A DNA stretch of 41,043 nt from an uncultured Oscillospiraceae bacterium (GTDB taxonomy: Bacteria > Bacillota > Clostridia > Oscillospirales > Oscillospiraceae). A model generated the notes under the pieces. It searched no databases. It was not told where the DNA came from and was given only the letters and a program-made list of their open reading frames with translations. This document shows, one piece after another, positions 1 to 7,772 of the stretch; position 1 is the stretch's first letter; the number at the start of each line of letters is the position of its first letter. The stretch spans positions 1 to 41,043 of the forward strand of contig CAKUAM010000011.1 of the NCBI GenBank assembly GCA_934636305.1, given 5' to 3'. Position numbers and translations under genes: made by a program.

Positions 1-76
1 AGATGAGACTTGAACTCACACGACGGTTGCCACACGCCCCTCAAACGTGCCTGTCTACCTATTCCAGCACTCTCGC
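1..76 (-). tRNA. tRNA-Leu (anticodon GAG), 3' end cut by the window edge
   Basis: Read on the minus strand, the acceptor 5' strand GCGAGAG (70-76) is followed by a D arm of leucine type, an anticodon stem-loop with loop TTGAGGG (anticodon GAG at 40-42), a long class II variable arm and a T arm with TTCAAGT. The window ends two bases into the 3' acceptor strand, so the last bases and CCA are missing. The class II shape and GAG anticodon identify it as tRNA-Leu. Confidence 0.9.
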
Positions 77-171
77 GTACAATTTTCAATTGCTCGATTA
101 TTATACTCAACACTTCCATATTTGTCAAGACTTTTCTTTCCATTTTAGCGTCTTCTCCCATACTTTTTTAC

Positions 172-200
172 TTGCGATTCGCGTTCCTATCTGATATAAT
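172..200 (+). promoter_or_regulatory. sigma-A-type promoter of rsmE
   Basis: A -35 box TTGCGA (172-177) and a perfect -10 TATAAT (195-200) are separated by 17 bases. Initiation would fall near 207, leaving a leader of about 30 bases before the TTG start at 238. Confidence 0.75.
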
Positions 201-237
201 ACAATTCGTATGTATGCGAGGAAGGCAGGAGATCCGT

Positions 238-972
238 TTGCCGAAATTCTTTATTCCGCACAGTGACATTCAGGAAAACTTTCTGACGCTTACTGGCGAA
301 AACGCTGCACATGCCCGGGTGCTTCGCTTGCGGCCCGGCGACAGCGTCACTGTCTGCGACGGCTGCGGCACCGACTACAGCTGCACCATCTCCGACATCT
401 CCGCCGGCCAGGTCTGCCTGGTCATCCAGCATGCATCTGCCTCCGCATCCGAGCCTTCTGTCCGCTGCAGCGTCTATATGGCGTTTGCCAAAGCGGACAA
501 GCTGGAGCATGTCATTCAGAAGGCGACCGAGCTTGGCGCATACGAGATTGTCGCTTTTCCCTCCTCCCGCTGCGTTTCCCGGCCGGATGCCGCTTCCCTT
601 GGTAAAAAGCTCGACCGCTGGCAGAAAATTGCCGCCTCCGCCGCCGCACAGTCCGGCCGCGGACGGATTCCGCAGGTGCTGGCACTCGATTCCTTTGCAG
701 CCGCCGTCCAGCGTGCCGCCGCATGTGACCTTGCTCTTTTCCCTTACGAAAACGAGCGGACACTGCCGCTGCGTGCCGCAATCGGCAGCGCCTGCTTTCA
801 GACCGTTTCCATTATGACCGGCCCGGAGGGCGGTTTCAGCGAGGCAGAGGTTTCCCTCGCCCAGCAGAGCCAGATGCAGATCTGCTCGCTCGGCCCCCGG
901 ATCCTGCGCTGCGAAACCGCACCGTTATGCGCGCTGAGCGCCGTACTCTATGCCTCCGGCGCGCTCGACTGA
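238..972 (+). CDS. rsmE: 16S rRNA (uracil-1498-N3)-methyltransferase RsmE
   Basis: RsmE is a SPOUT-fold enzyme that uses S-adenosylmethionine to methylate N3 of U1498 in 16S rRNA. The protein (244 residues) opens with the family pattern PKFFIP and a PUA-like domain (AHARVLRLRPGD). The SPOUT domain has the family blocks KADKLEHVIQKATELG, a central AAAQSGRGRIPQ, and the cofactor knot MTGPEGGFSEAE followed by LGPRILRCETAP. I chose TTG at 238 because AGGAGA (227-232) lies five bases upstream. An in-frame ATG at 214 lacks a ribosome site and would sit at the very 5' end of the predicted transcript. The gene probably heads a two-gene unit with the membrane protein that starts 28 bases after its stop. 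Confidence 0.93.
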   Translation: MPKFFIPHSDIQENFLTLTGENAAHARVLRLRPGDSVTVCDGCGTDYSCTISDISAGQVCLVIQHASASASEPSVRCSVYMAFAKADKLEHVIQKATELGAYEIVAFPSSRCVSRPDAASLGKKLDRWQKIAASAAAQSGRGRIPQVLALDSFAAAVQRAAACDLALFPYENERTLPLRAAIGSACFQTVSIMTGPEGGFSEAEVSLAQQSQMQICSLGPRILRCETAPLCALSAVLYASGALD

Positions 973-1000
973 AGTATTCTCAATAGAAGGACAGGACGTT

Positions 1001-1756
1001 ATGACAAAAAACAACACCGCAGTCAAAAAGACGGGCAGCCAGTCCGTCGTGTATAAAGTTCCCGCCGCATTTGCGCTCATGATCCTCGTGATTCTCGGCT
1101 TCTGGAAGCTTGCCGGCTACTACAGCACACTCGGCGGCTTTGAGGCGCTCTACGGCGTATTCGGCACCTTGGGCATCGTGTTCTATGTGCTGCTGGCCGG
1201 CTGCCTTGCTGCACAGTTTGTCTGCAGGCCTCACCTGGCAAAGACGCTTCTGCGCTATGGCGCTGCCGCGTCCGCGCTGCTGGCCGTCTCGTTCACGATC
1301 CTGCGCACCTTCTGGACGGGGAATATGATCGCCATCTATCTGCTGCATGCGCTGGTCTATTGCCTGTACATGGTCTGGCAGCTGTACCGTTCCGAGTTTT
1401 TCACCTTCTCGCTGGCTACGGCTTCTGCGGGCGTCGTCTTTTATCTGATTGCCCACACGGCCTATCGCGCCAACCGCATCATCGGCAGCATCGCGTTGGC
1501 TCTCGTGCTCCTTGCCATTGCATTTGTCACGTTCCGCTGCTCCAGATCCCGCGGAGAGCTGCAGCTGTTTGGCCGCACGCTGCGCGTGTTCCCGGCCAGC
1601 TTCAACCCGCTCCTGTTCTATTTCACATGCGTGCTCTGGGCTGTTGTGCTGGTCGCCTGCCTCATTTTCGGTGCCGGCGTTGCCTACTACGCCATGTTTG
1701 CCGCAATTGCTGTCGAGCTGATCGGTGCTGTCTACTACACCTTCCAACTCAAATAA
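1001..1756 (+). CDS. polytopic membrane protein of unknown function
   Basis: I do not recognise this 251-residue protein. A short basic cytoplasmic start (MTKNNTAVKKTG) is followed by roughly seven to eight hydrophobic segments covering nearly the whole length, with small basic loops such as RCSRSRGE and YRANR that suggest cytoplasmic faces. No catalytic motif is visible. The ATG at 1001 follows a GGACAGGA-like ribosome site; an upstream in-frame ATG at 950 lies inside rsmE and lacks one. The gene is 28 bases downstream of rsmE and ends just before a strong hairpin (1774-1806), so it is probably cotranscribed with rsmE. Function cannot be assigned from the sequence. Confidence 0.8.
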   Translation: MTKNNTAVKKTGSQSVVYKVPAAFALMILVILGFWKLAGYYSTLGGFEALYGVFGTLGIVFYVLLAGCLAAQFVCRPHLAKTLLRYGAAASALLAVSFTILRTFWTGNMIAIYLLHALVYCLYMVWQLYRSEFFTFSLATASAGVVFYLIAHTAYRANRIIGSIALALVLLAIAFVTFRCSRSRGELQLFGRTLRVFPASFNPLLFYFTCVLWAVVLVACLIFGAGVAYYAMFAAIAVELIGAVYYTFQLK

Positions 1757-1773
1757 TTTCCCTCTCATATCCG

Positions 1774-1813
1774 CACCTTCCGCTCCATAGACTGGAGCGG
1801 AAGGTGATTTTTT
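1774..1813 (+). terminator. intrinsic terminator overlapping the next gene's start
   Basis: A perfect 14-bp stem (1774-1787 with 1793-1806, loop TAGAC) is followed by A and six T (1808-1813). The 3' arm ends in AAGGTG, which is also the only good ribosome site for the TTG start at 1812-1814. The element may therefore both end upstream transcription and sequester initiation of the flippase gene. Confidence 0.85.
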
Positions 1814-3329
1814 GTTCTCCGGACGACTGATTTTCAAAAATACACTCCTCTTGACATCTGCCGCGCTGCTGCTTCGGCTTCTGTCCATGCTCTTTCAGGC
1901 ATATCTTGCCGGCTATGTCGGCGCGGAGGGCCTGGGCCTCATTCAGCTTGTGCTGTCCGTACTTTCGTTTGCCCTCACGCTGGGCCTTGCCGGCGCGCGT
2001 GTCACGGTGACATGCCTTGCCGCAGAAGAGCACGGCTGCCGCCGCCCCGCCGGCGTCCGAAGCGCCGTCAACTGCTGCCTGGGCTGGACGCTGCTTGCCT
2101 CCTTTCTGGCTGCAGCAGCTCTGTTTCTTCTGTCGCCATGGCTGGCCCGCAGCGTTCTGCATGAGCCGCAGATGGCCGTCTGTCTGCGCCTTGCCGCCGG
2201 CCTTCTGCCCGTCAGCTGCGTCAATCTCGTCCTGAGCGGCTACTTCACCGCCACCGGGCAGGTTCTGCGTCTGACCGCCATCGACGCATCAGAGCGCATT
2301 GTCTGCTTTGTCCTGACCTTTTTCCTGCTCCGCGCTGCCGCCGGGGATACCGTCAGTGCCTGCCTTGCGCTTCTCGGCGGAGATCTTCTCGCGTCGTGCG
2401 CCGCCGCTGCCATGCTGTACGCCCAGTATCGCCGTGCCGACGGGCGCGCTTCCGAACCCGCCCCGGGCCGCATGGCACGCCGCGTCCGGCAGCTGGCCAG
2501 CTCGCTTGCGCTCAGCGATTATCTTCGCGCAGCGCTGCGCGTGCTTGAGCAGTTTCTCATCCCCTGGGGGCTTATGCAGTCTGGCGCTGCGCGCCAGAGC
2601 TCCATGGCTGCCTACGGCACCATTACCGGCATGGTCTTTCCGATCCTTATGTGCCCGGCCGCGCTTTTATATGCGCTCATTGATCTGCTGATCCCGGAGC
2701 TTGCCGCCTGCCGCGCGCAGGGGCACCTGACACGCCTTTCTTCCGTTGCCACGCAGTGCCTGCAGGCAGGTCTTCTGTTCTGCGGGTTCATTGCCGGCCT
2801 GCTGTTTTGCCTGGCCGCACCGCTGACGGCCCTCCTGTACCGCAGCGATGCAGCCGGCGATCTTCTGCGCATGTTCTCCCCGCTTATTCTGATCCTATAT
2901 ATGGACGTGCTTGTGGACGGCATGCTCAAGGGGCTGTCGCAGCAGATTTCCATTGTCCGTTATAATACGCTCACCTCCGCGCTCGATGTTGTCTTTCTTT
3001 TTGTGCTTCTGCCCCGGTGGGGCCTTCGCGGCTACATTTTCACCTTTGCCGCCACCCACATCCTGAATTTTGCGCTCAGTCTCCGCCGCCTGCTGCTTGT
3101 CAGCGGCTGCCGCCTGCCTCTTGATGCGCTGGCGCGCGTGCTGCTGTGTACCGCCGGTGCCGCTGCCATTGCCTCCCTTGCCTCCGTCCCGGACGCATGG
3201 CCCCTTCTTGCGCTGCGCGCCGTCATGTTTTCCGCATCGTACACGCTTCTTTCCTGCCTGACCGGCGCAGCCAGACGCTGCCTGCCGCAGAGCCTGTGTT
3301 CACTCCTGCCCTCTGCGCGCAGCCGTTGA
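1812..3329 (+). CDS. SpoVB/MurJ-like lipid-linked saccharide flippase (MVF/MATE-type)
   Basis: The 505-residue protein is almost entirely hydrophobic, about 14 predicted membrane segments, as expected for the MOP/MVF superfamily of oligosaccharide exporters that includes SpoVB and MurJ. The N-terminal pattern FxNTLLLTxAxLLLRxxSMxFQxYLAGYVGAEGLGLIQL closely follows SpoVB-type flippases, where GAEG(L/I)G is the recurring motif. Such proteins move lipid-linked peptidoglycan or polysaccharide precursors across the membrane and some are needed for spore cortex. The TTG start at 1812 keeps the conserved first helix and has AAGGTG five bases upstream, but both lie in the terminator hairpin at 1774-1813. 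The next ATG codons would remove the first helix. Substrate is not known. Confidence 0.85.
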   Translation: MFSGRLIFKNTLLLTSAALLLRLLSMLFQAYLAGYVGAEGLGLIQLVLSVLSFALTLGLAGARVTVTCLAAEEHGCRRPAGVRSAVNCCLGWTLLASFLAAAALFLLSPWLARSVLHEPQMAVCLRLAAGLLPVSCVNLVLSGYFTATGQVLRLTAIDASERIVCFVLTFFLLRAAAGDTVSACLALLGGDLLASCAAAAMLYAQYRRADGRASEPAPGRMARRVRQLASSLALSDYLRAALRVLEQFLIPWGLMQSGAARQSSMAAYGTITGMVFPILMCPAALLYALIDLLIPELAACRAQGHLTRLSSVATQCLQAGLLFCGFIAGLLFCLAAPLTALLYRSDAAGDLLRMFSPLILILYMDVLVDGMLKGLSQQISIVRYNTLTSALDVVFLFVLLPRWGLRGYIFTFAATHILNFALSLRRLLLVSGCRLPLDALARVLLCTAGAAAIASLASVPDAWPLLALRAVMFSASYTLLSCLTGAARRCLPQSLCSLLPSARSR

Positions 3330-3400
3330 CTTTTGCTCCCCGCGCGCCTACAATAAGCTCTGCGGTGCATGCCGCAAACCTCCTTCAAAAGGTGACTTTT

Positions 3401-3907
3401 ATGGCTGGACCTACACATATCATCCACCCCATTGCCCCAGTCTGGGACGCACGCTCCCGCATTCTGATTCTCGGCTCCTTCCCCTCCGTCAAATCCCGGG
3501 AAGCCATGTTTTTCTATGGACACCCGCAGAACCGCTTCTGGCGCGTTTTATCTGCCGTCCTTGGCTGCCCCTGCCCGCAGAGCGTGGAGGAAAAGCGCGC
3601 CATGCTCCTTTCGCACCGGATTGCCCTCTGGGATACCATTTCCAGCTGCGAAATCACCGGCTCCAGCGACAGCTCCATCCGCAACGCACAGCCGACAGAT
3701 CTTGGTCCCATTCTGCAGGGCGCAGATATCCGGCAGATTTTCTGCAATGGCACAGCCTCCTACCAGTTGTATTGCCGGTATCAGCAGCCGCTCACCGGCA
3801 TCGAGGCAAAAAAGCTGCCCTCCACCAGTCCTGCCAACGCAGCCTGGAGCCTGGATCGCCTGCTGACAGCCTGGCAGGTGCTTCTGCCCCCGCTGCTGGA
3901 ACCATAA
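3401..3907 (+). CDS. DNA-deoxyinosine / uracil-DNA glycosylase, family 6 (HDG type)
   Basis: The 168-residue protein matches the small UDG-superfamily group active on hypoxanthine (family 6). Visible features are HPIAPVWDxxSRILILGSFPSVKSR, where the GSFPS loop stands at the active-site position, then FFYGHPQNRFWRVL, and a late stretch LPSTSPANAAW corresponding to the DNA-binding loop. It would excise deaminated bases, starting base-excision repair. ATG 3401 follows AAAAGGTGA. It lies alone between the flippase and a bidirectional terminator at 3909-3955. Family membership is clear from motifs; substrate preference is from established knowledge of the family. Confidence 0.88.
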   Translation: MAGPTHIIHPIAPVWDARSRILILGSFPSVKSREAMFFYGHPQNRFWRVLSAVLGCPCPQSVEEKRAMLLSHRIALWDTISSCEITGSSDSSIRNAQPTDLGPILQGADIRQIFCNGTASYQLYCRYQQPLTGIEAKKLPSTSPANAAWSLDRLLTAWQVLLPPLLEP

Positions 3908-3908
3908 C

Positions 3909-3955
3909 AAAGAGCCAGAAGGACAGTCCGCACAGGACCATCCTTCTGGCTCTTT
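3909..3955. terminator. bidirectional terminator between convergent genes
   Basis: A 15-bp perfect stem (3909-3923 with 3941-3955) starts with AAA and ends with TTT. It serves the glycosylase on the plus strand and the CapA-like gene on the minus strand, whose stop lies at 3959. Confidence 0.85.
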
Positions 3956-3958
3956 GTC

Positions 3959-5266
3959 TTATCGTCCGGAGTCAAAATCTGACTCTGTTCTCGTCCGCAG
4001 ACGGCTGATTGCCTCCGTCAGCGTCTGCGTATCATCCGGGAACAGTCCGGATGCAATGGCCGTCCGGATCGGTAAAATCTCATACTGGCACGTCTGTGCC
4101 GGATCATCATTTTTCATGATATACAGCGGCGTATAGCTCACGTTTGTCAGCGATGTCTCGCCCGTTTCCCCGTTCTTGGTGAACTGAAGGTTCAGAATCA
4201 CAGAGTCCTCGCACCCGGACGCGTAGCTGCTCGTCTGGCTGGAGAAGAAATTACCGAGGCTGTATGCCACAAAGCAGGTCTTTTGCTTGCCGTCGGTCGT
4301 CGTGACCTCCATGGTCTGCATCTTCCCGACCAGATGACTGTGTGAGCCGATAATTGCATCGACGCCGCGCTCAAACAGCTGCTTTGCCATCGATTCCTGC
4401 GTCTTTGTAACCTCCAGCGTCGCCTCGCTGCCCCAATGCAGCATCACAAGAATCACATCCGGCTTCAGCTCCTTCGCCGCATCAACCGAGCTCATAATCG
4501 CCTCTGTGTCGAGCTTTTCATACTCTGTGCTGTAGTCCTTGTACAACAGATCCACCGCGTAATCCGCGCCCTCCGGCAGCTGCAGTCCGCCTAGCCCCTT
4601 GGTATAGGCAATGATTGCTATCTTCAGCCCGCTGACATTTTTTATCACCACGCCGCCGTTCTGCGCGCGCTCAGCCTCGCTTGCATACGTTCCCGCGTGG
4701 TCGATCCCTGCGTTTGTCAGATAGCTGATCGTACTCTGCAGGCCGGACAGTCCATTCTGGATGGAATACGTGTTGGCCGTCTGCAGCAGATCAAAGCCAA
4801 TCGTCTCCAGCGTGGAGGCCAGCGCCTCCGGCGCGCGATAGTCCGGCTTGCCGGCATACGGCGCGCCGCAGAAATTGCATTCCAGATTGCCGATCGTCAG
4901 ATCCGACGAGATCGTATAGCCGGAAATTGCCGCAAAATTCTCCGCAAAATCATAGCTGCCGTCCGTCTGCTTTGCATCGGCCAGCAGCTCGTCCGTCATC
5001 ATGATATCGCCCACCGCCGATATCGTCACAACGCTGTCCGGCTCCGTCGTCAGCGTGATCTCATCTGCTTTTTTCGCGTATAGCTCCGGGTGCTCTTTGC
5101 GGTTCCGGCAGCCGCGCAAAATCAAAATCAGGGATAAAATCAAAATAATCGCAAGCACAATCGCCAGCGTGCGCTGCCGCATCAGCAGCCTGCGCTTGTT
5201 TTCCATCCGCCGCAGCCGCCGAGCCTCCAGCAGCTGATCGCTTTGTCTGCGTTCCGGGTTCTCCAT
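3959..5266 (-). CDS. membrane-anchored CapA-like (poly-gamma-glutamate synthesis type) metallophosphatase-fold protein
   Basis: The 435-residue protein has a basic N-terminus rich in Arg (about residues 1-30), one membrane helix (about 32-52, ILIL-rich) and an external CapA domain. CapA blocks seen are TISAVGDIMMT, TIGNLECNF, VILVMLHWGSE, GVDAIIGSHSHLVGKM and VAYSLGNF. The usual ANNH(x)xD block reads TANTYSIQNG here, so a histidine common in the family is replaced. CapA-family proteins act at the cell surface in capsule or polyglutamate processes; the role here is unknown. The start at 5266 (MENPERR) follows AAAGGAGG; an upstream in-frame ATG at 5419 runs through the promoter. It is divergent from the GH25 lysozyme gene. 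Confidence 0.87.
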   Translation of the reverse strand: MENPERRQSDQLLEARRLRRMENKRRLLMRQRTLAIVLAIILILSLILILRGCRNRKEHPELYAKKADEITLTTEPDSVVTISAVGDIMMTDELLADAKQTDGSYDFAENFAAISGYTISSDLTIGNLECNFCGAPYAGKPDYRAPEALASTLETIGFDLLQTANTYSIQNGLSGLQSTISYLTNAGIDHAGTYASEAERAQNGGVVIKNVSGLKIAIIAYTKGLGGLQLPEGADYAVDLLYKDYSTEYEKLDTEAIMSSVDAAKELKPDVILVMLHWGSEATLEVTKTQESMAKQLFERGVDAIIGSHSHLVGKMQTMEVTTTDGKQKTCFVAYSLGNFFSSQTSSYASGCEDSVILNLQFTKNGETGETSLTNVSYTPLYIMKNDDPAQTCQYEILPIRTAIASGLFPDDTQTLTEAISRLRTRTESDFDSGR

Positions 5267-5311
5267 GCGTGCGCCTCCTTTGGCGGTCTGTTTCCGGTCT
5301 GTAACTTGTAC

Positions 5312-5340
5312 AATATAGCATATCCCCCGCAAAAAGGCAA
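5312..5340 (-). promoter_or_regulatory. promoter of the CapA-like gene
   Basis: Read on the minus strand, -35 TTGCCT (5335-5340) and -10 TATATT (5312-5317) are 17 bases apart, about 45 bases upstream of the start codon. Confidence 0.65.
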
Positions 5341-5412
5341 GCGGTGCGCCCGGATGTTCATAATTCTTAGGATTTTTCAAACTTTTTCGAATTTTCTGTT
5401 TCAACGTTTGGC

Positions 5413-5441
5413 TTGGCATTGACCGCGAAATATGCTATAAT
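5413..5441 (+). promoter_or_regulatory. promoter of the GH25 lysozyme gene (extended -10)
   Basis: -35 TTGGCA (5413-5418) and -10 TATAAT (5436-5441) are separated by 17 bases, and TGC directly before the -10 forms an extended -10 element. It lies back to back with the CapA promoter. Confidence 0.75.
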
Positions 5442-5488
5442 CACGCATATTCTCTGCGGCCGCTGCGCCGCATACAAAGGAGCCTATT

Positions 5489-6382
5489 ATGCCAAACGCC
5501 AAAAATCGCACAAAGAGGCCGCGGCTTCTGCCGATCCTCCTGATCGCGCTGGCAGCTGTGATCCTTCTTCTTGGTGTGTCTGTGCTTATCAGCCGCTTTC
5601 TAAGCTATGGCGCAGAAGCAACCGTCAGCGCCAAAGAGGATCTGCCTGCAGACTCTGCACAGTCCGAGTCCGCGGATACACAGCTGCAGGAGTCCGCTGC
5701 CGACAAAAATACATATGATCCCGCCTGCTTCCACCGTGACGGAGGATTCATCCGCTACGACTCCGACGATATGACCAGCCAGGTCGGCATTGACGTCTCC
5801 GCGCATCAGCAGTCCATCGACTGGCCCTCCGTGGCCGCCGCCGGCGTGGATTTCGCCATCTTGCGCGTGGGCTACCGGGGCTATACCGAGGGTGCCATCC
5901 AGGAGGATGAATATTTTTCCGAGAATCTTTCCGGCGCCATCGACGCCGGGCTTGACGTCGGTGTCTATTTCTTCTCCCAGGCCATGGACGAGCAGGAGGC
6001 GCGCGAGGAGGCGCAGTTTGTTCTGGACAAGATCCGCGGCTGCTCCCTGTCCTACCCCGTTTTCTTCGACTGGGAAACGGTCGAAGCCGATGCGCGCAGC
6101 GACGCCATGGATATGACGTCGCTGACAACCGTAACCGACACGTTCTGTTCTGTCATCGAAGCCGCCGGCTATCGCGCCGGGCTGTATTTCAACCAGCGCT
6201 TCGGCTATGAGGAGCTGCACCTTCCCAGCCTGACCGACTATGTGTTCTGGCTTGCTGAATATAACGACACTCCTACCTTTGCCTACGACTTCTCCCTCTG
6301 GCAGTATACCAGCAGCGGCAGCGTCGACGGCATCGAGGGCAGCGTCGATCTCAATCTGGCCTTCATTCCCAAGGCGTCATAA
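5489..6382 (+). CDS. membrane-anchored glycoside hydrolase family 25 lysozyme
   Basis: The 297-residue protein has a lysine/arginine-rich start, one membrane helix (about residues 13-33) acting as anchor or uncleaved signal, an acidic serine-rich linker, and a GH25 domain from about residue 95. The domain shows GIDVSAHQQSIDW at its first strand, FAILRVGYRGY, DVGVYFFSQA, the catalytic DxE pair in FFDWET and the closing LWQYTSSGSVDGIEGSVDLN. GH25 enzymes cleave the beta-1,4 bond between MurNAc and GlcNAc in peptidoglycan. ATG 5489 follows AAAGGAGC. It is divergent from the CapA-like gene and only 14 bases upstream of the EamA transporter, so probably cotranscribed with it. A host cell-wall remodelling role is more likely than a phage lysin because no phage genes are nearby. 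Confidence 0.93.
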   Translation: MPNAKNRTKRPRLLPILLIALAAVILLLGVSVLISRFLSYGAEATVSAKEDLPADSAQSESADTQLQESAADKNTYDPACFHRDGGFIRYDSDDMTSQVGIDVSAHQQSIDWPSVAAAGVDFAILRVGYRGYTEGAIQEDEYFSENLSGAIDAGLDVGVYFFSQAMDEQEAREEAQFVLDKIRGCSLSYPVFFDWETVEADARSDAMDMTSLTTVTDTFCSVIEAAGYRAGLYFNQRFGYEELHLPSLTDYVFWLAEYNDTPTFAYDFSLWQYTSSGSVDGIEGSVDLNLAFIPKAS

Positions 6383-6396
6383 CACAGGAGCTCTTT

Positions 6397-7284
6397 ATGC
6401 AGACCCCCTCTTACCGCCGCACAAAATTTGATTTAGCCGCCGCCATGCTCATCTTCGGCACAATTGGCCTTCTGCGCCGTCTCATCGACCTGCCAAGCGC
6501 CGCCATTGCCTGCTGCCGCGGCCTTCTCGGCTGTGTCTTTCTCATCCTTTTGCAGCGCCTGCGCAGAAAAAAGCCGGATCACGCCGCCATCCGGGCGCAC
6601 CTGCCGCTGCTTCTTATCTCCGGCGTCATGATCGGCTTCAACTGGATGCTCCTGTTTGAGGCCTACCGCTATACAACTGTCGCCGTGGCCACACTCTGCT
6701 ACTACATGGCCCCTGTTCTGCTCATTGCCGTTTCGCCGCTGCTTTTCCATGAGCCGCTCACCGGCAGAAAGCTTTTCTGTGTGCTTCTGGCCATCGTCGG
6801 CATGGTGCTCGTCTCCGGTGTTCTGGACGGCGGCGCCTGCTCCGACACGACGCTCACCGGCATTGCCTGCGGGCTCGGCGCAGCCGTTTTGTATGCCTCT
6901 GTCATGGCCGTCAACAAAAAGCTGGCTGATCTTGATGCCTACGACAAAACCATCGTGCAGCTGGCCGCAGCCGGTGCGGTCATGGTGCCGTATCTGCTCG
7001 TTACCGGAGAGCTTGCCGGTGTGCAGCTGCAGCCTGTCTCTGCCGCGCTGCTGCTTGTCATCTCCATTGTGCATACCGGCCTGCCCTACGCCATGTACTT
7101 TGGCGCCCTCGGCAAGCTCCCGGCGCAGACCGTTGCGCTCATGAGCTATCTTGATCCCATTACTGCGCTGCTTCTGTCTGCGCTGGTTTTGCGGGAACCG
7201 CTGAGCGTGGGTGGGATCTGCGGCGCAGTGCTGATTCTTGGGGCAACCGTTGTGAGTGATCTTCCGCTGAAAAAGAAATCCTAA
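6397..7284 (+). CDS. EamA/DMT-family transporter
   Basis: The 295-residue protein consists of two similar halves of about five membrane segments each, the hallmark of the EamA (drug/metabolite transporter) family. The first half carries RGLLGCVFL after helix two and MLLFEAYRYTTVAVATLCYYMAPVLL. The second repeats the pattern as MYFGALGKLPAQTVALMSYLDPITALLLSALVLREPL; the proline-bearing ends of these blocks are typical of the family. Members export small metabolites; the substrate cannot be read. ATG 6397 follows AGGAGC, directly after the lysozyme gene. Confidence 0.88.
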   Translation: MQTPSYRRTKFDLAAAMLIFGTIGLLRRLIDLPSAAIACCRGLLGCVFLILLQRLRRKKPDHAAIRAHLPLLLISGVMIGFNWMLLFEAYRYTTVAVATLCYYMAPVLLIAVSPLLFHEPLTGRKLFCVLLAIVGMVLVSGVLDGGACSDTTLTGIACGLGAAVLYASVMAVNKKLADLDAYDKTIVQLAAAGAVMVPYLLVTGELAGVQLQPVSAALLLVISIVHTGLPYAMYFGALGKLPAQTVALMSYLDPITALLLSALVLREPLSVGGICGAVLILGATVVSDLPLKKKS

Positions 7285-7294
7285 AAAAGAGCGC

Positions 7295-7343
7295 TTCATA
7301 CTTTCTTTCTCGCTTCTCCGAGAAAGAAAGCATGACAAAGAAA
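7295..7343. repeat. dispersed palindromic repeat, copy 1
   Basis: A 16-bp imperfect stem (7297-7312 with 7319-7334, loop CTTCTC) is flanked by conserved TTCATA and CAAAGAAA. The same arrangement recurs at 40960-41008. It lies just downstream of the EamA gene. Confidence 0.75.
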
Positions 7344-7394
7344 ACCGCTTTGGTTTTCCTGGATCTTTCCCGCGCGGATTGAAAGTCCAATGCG

Positions 7395-7437
7395 AATCCG
7401 TACTGCCTGACAAATTTTGTTGGCAGTACGGATTTTC
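7395..7437 (+). terminator. possible terminator hairpin
   Basis: The 13-bp arms 7395-7407 and 7422-7434 pair perfectly around a 14-base loop, followed by TTTTC. The T tract is short, so termination is plausible but not certain. Confidence 0.5.
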
Positions 7438-7715
7438 TGCACCTATGAAACTGCAACTGCTGTCAGATTTGATTCCGATATGACGGGCGGCGCGTAGTAA
7501 GGCTCTGGTGAAGTGTGTTGGGGCGATATGAGTTCTATCATATCCGCTTCTTGCCTGAATGCAGAAGCGGTATGCATCAAACGTAACCCAGCGCCCCTTT
7601 TCTCCCCCATCTTTTCCGGCAAGGCGGAAAAGATAGGGCCGCCAGAGGCTGAACCAGTTGACAAAACAGGAAAACGCAGCGGCAGACACACTTGCAGACA
7701 CAAACGCGAATAAAT

Positions 7716-7754
7716 AAAACGGCAGAGCCGGAGTTTTCCGGTTCTGCCGTTTTT
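7716..7754 (-). terminator. terminator of the ABC importer unit
   Basis: Arms 7716-7731 and 7738-7753 pair with one G-U wobble; on the minus strand the stem is followed by TTTTATTTA. It lies just after the stop of the lipoprotein gene at 7773. Confidence 0.8.
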
Positions 7755-7772
7755 ATGCTTATGAATTATGGA

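Larger units (their letters stand above)
7285..7772. other. gene-free stretch with three hairpins
   Basis: No credible coding sequence lies here. It contains a copy of the palindromic repeat (7295-7343), a hairpin with 13-bp arms (7395-7407 with 7422-7434) ending in TT, and the terminator of the minus-strand lipoprotein gene (7716-7754). The part 7440-7710 shows nothing I can identify. Confidence 0.7.

Noticed and set aside
5489..6382. GH25 lysozyme as a prophage endolysin
   Set aside because: It has a membrane anchor, no holin or phage structural gene is nearby, and it is divergent from a CapA-like cell-surface gene.
6433..7701. 422-codon minus-strand frame across the EamA gene and the repeat
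   Set aside because: It runs through the palindromic repeat and opposite a clear transporter, and its product has no known features.
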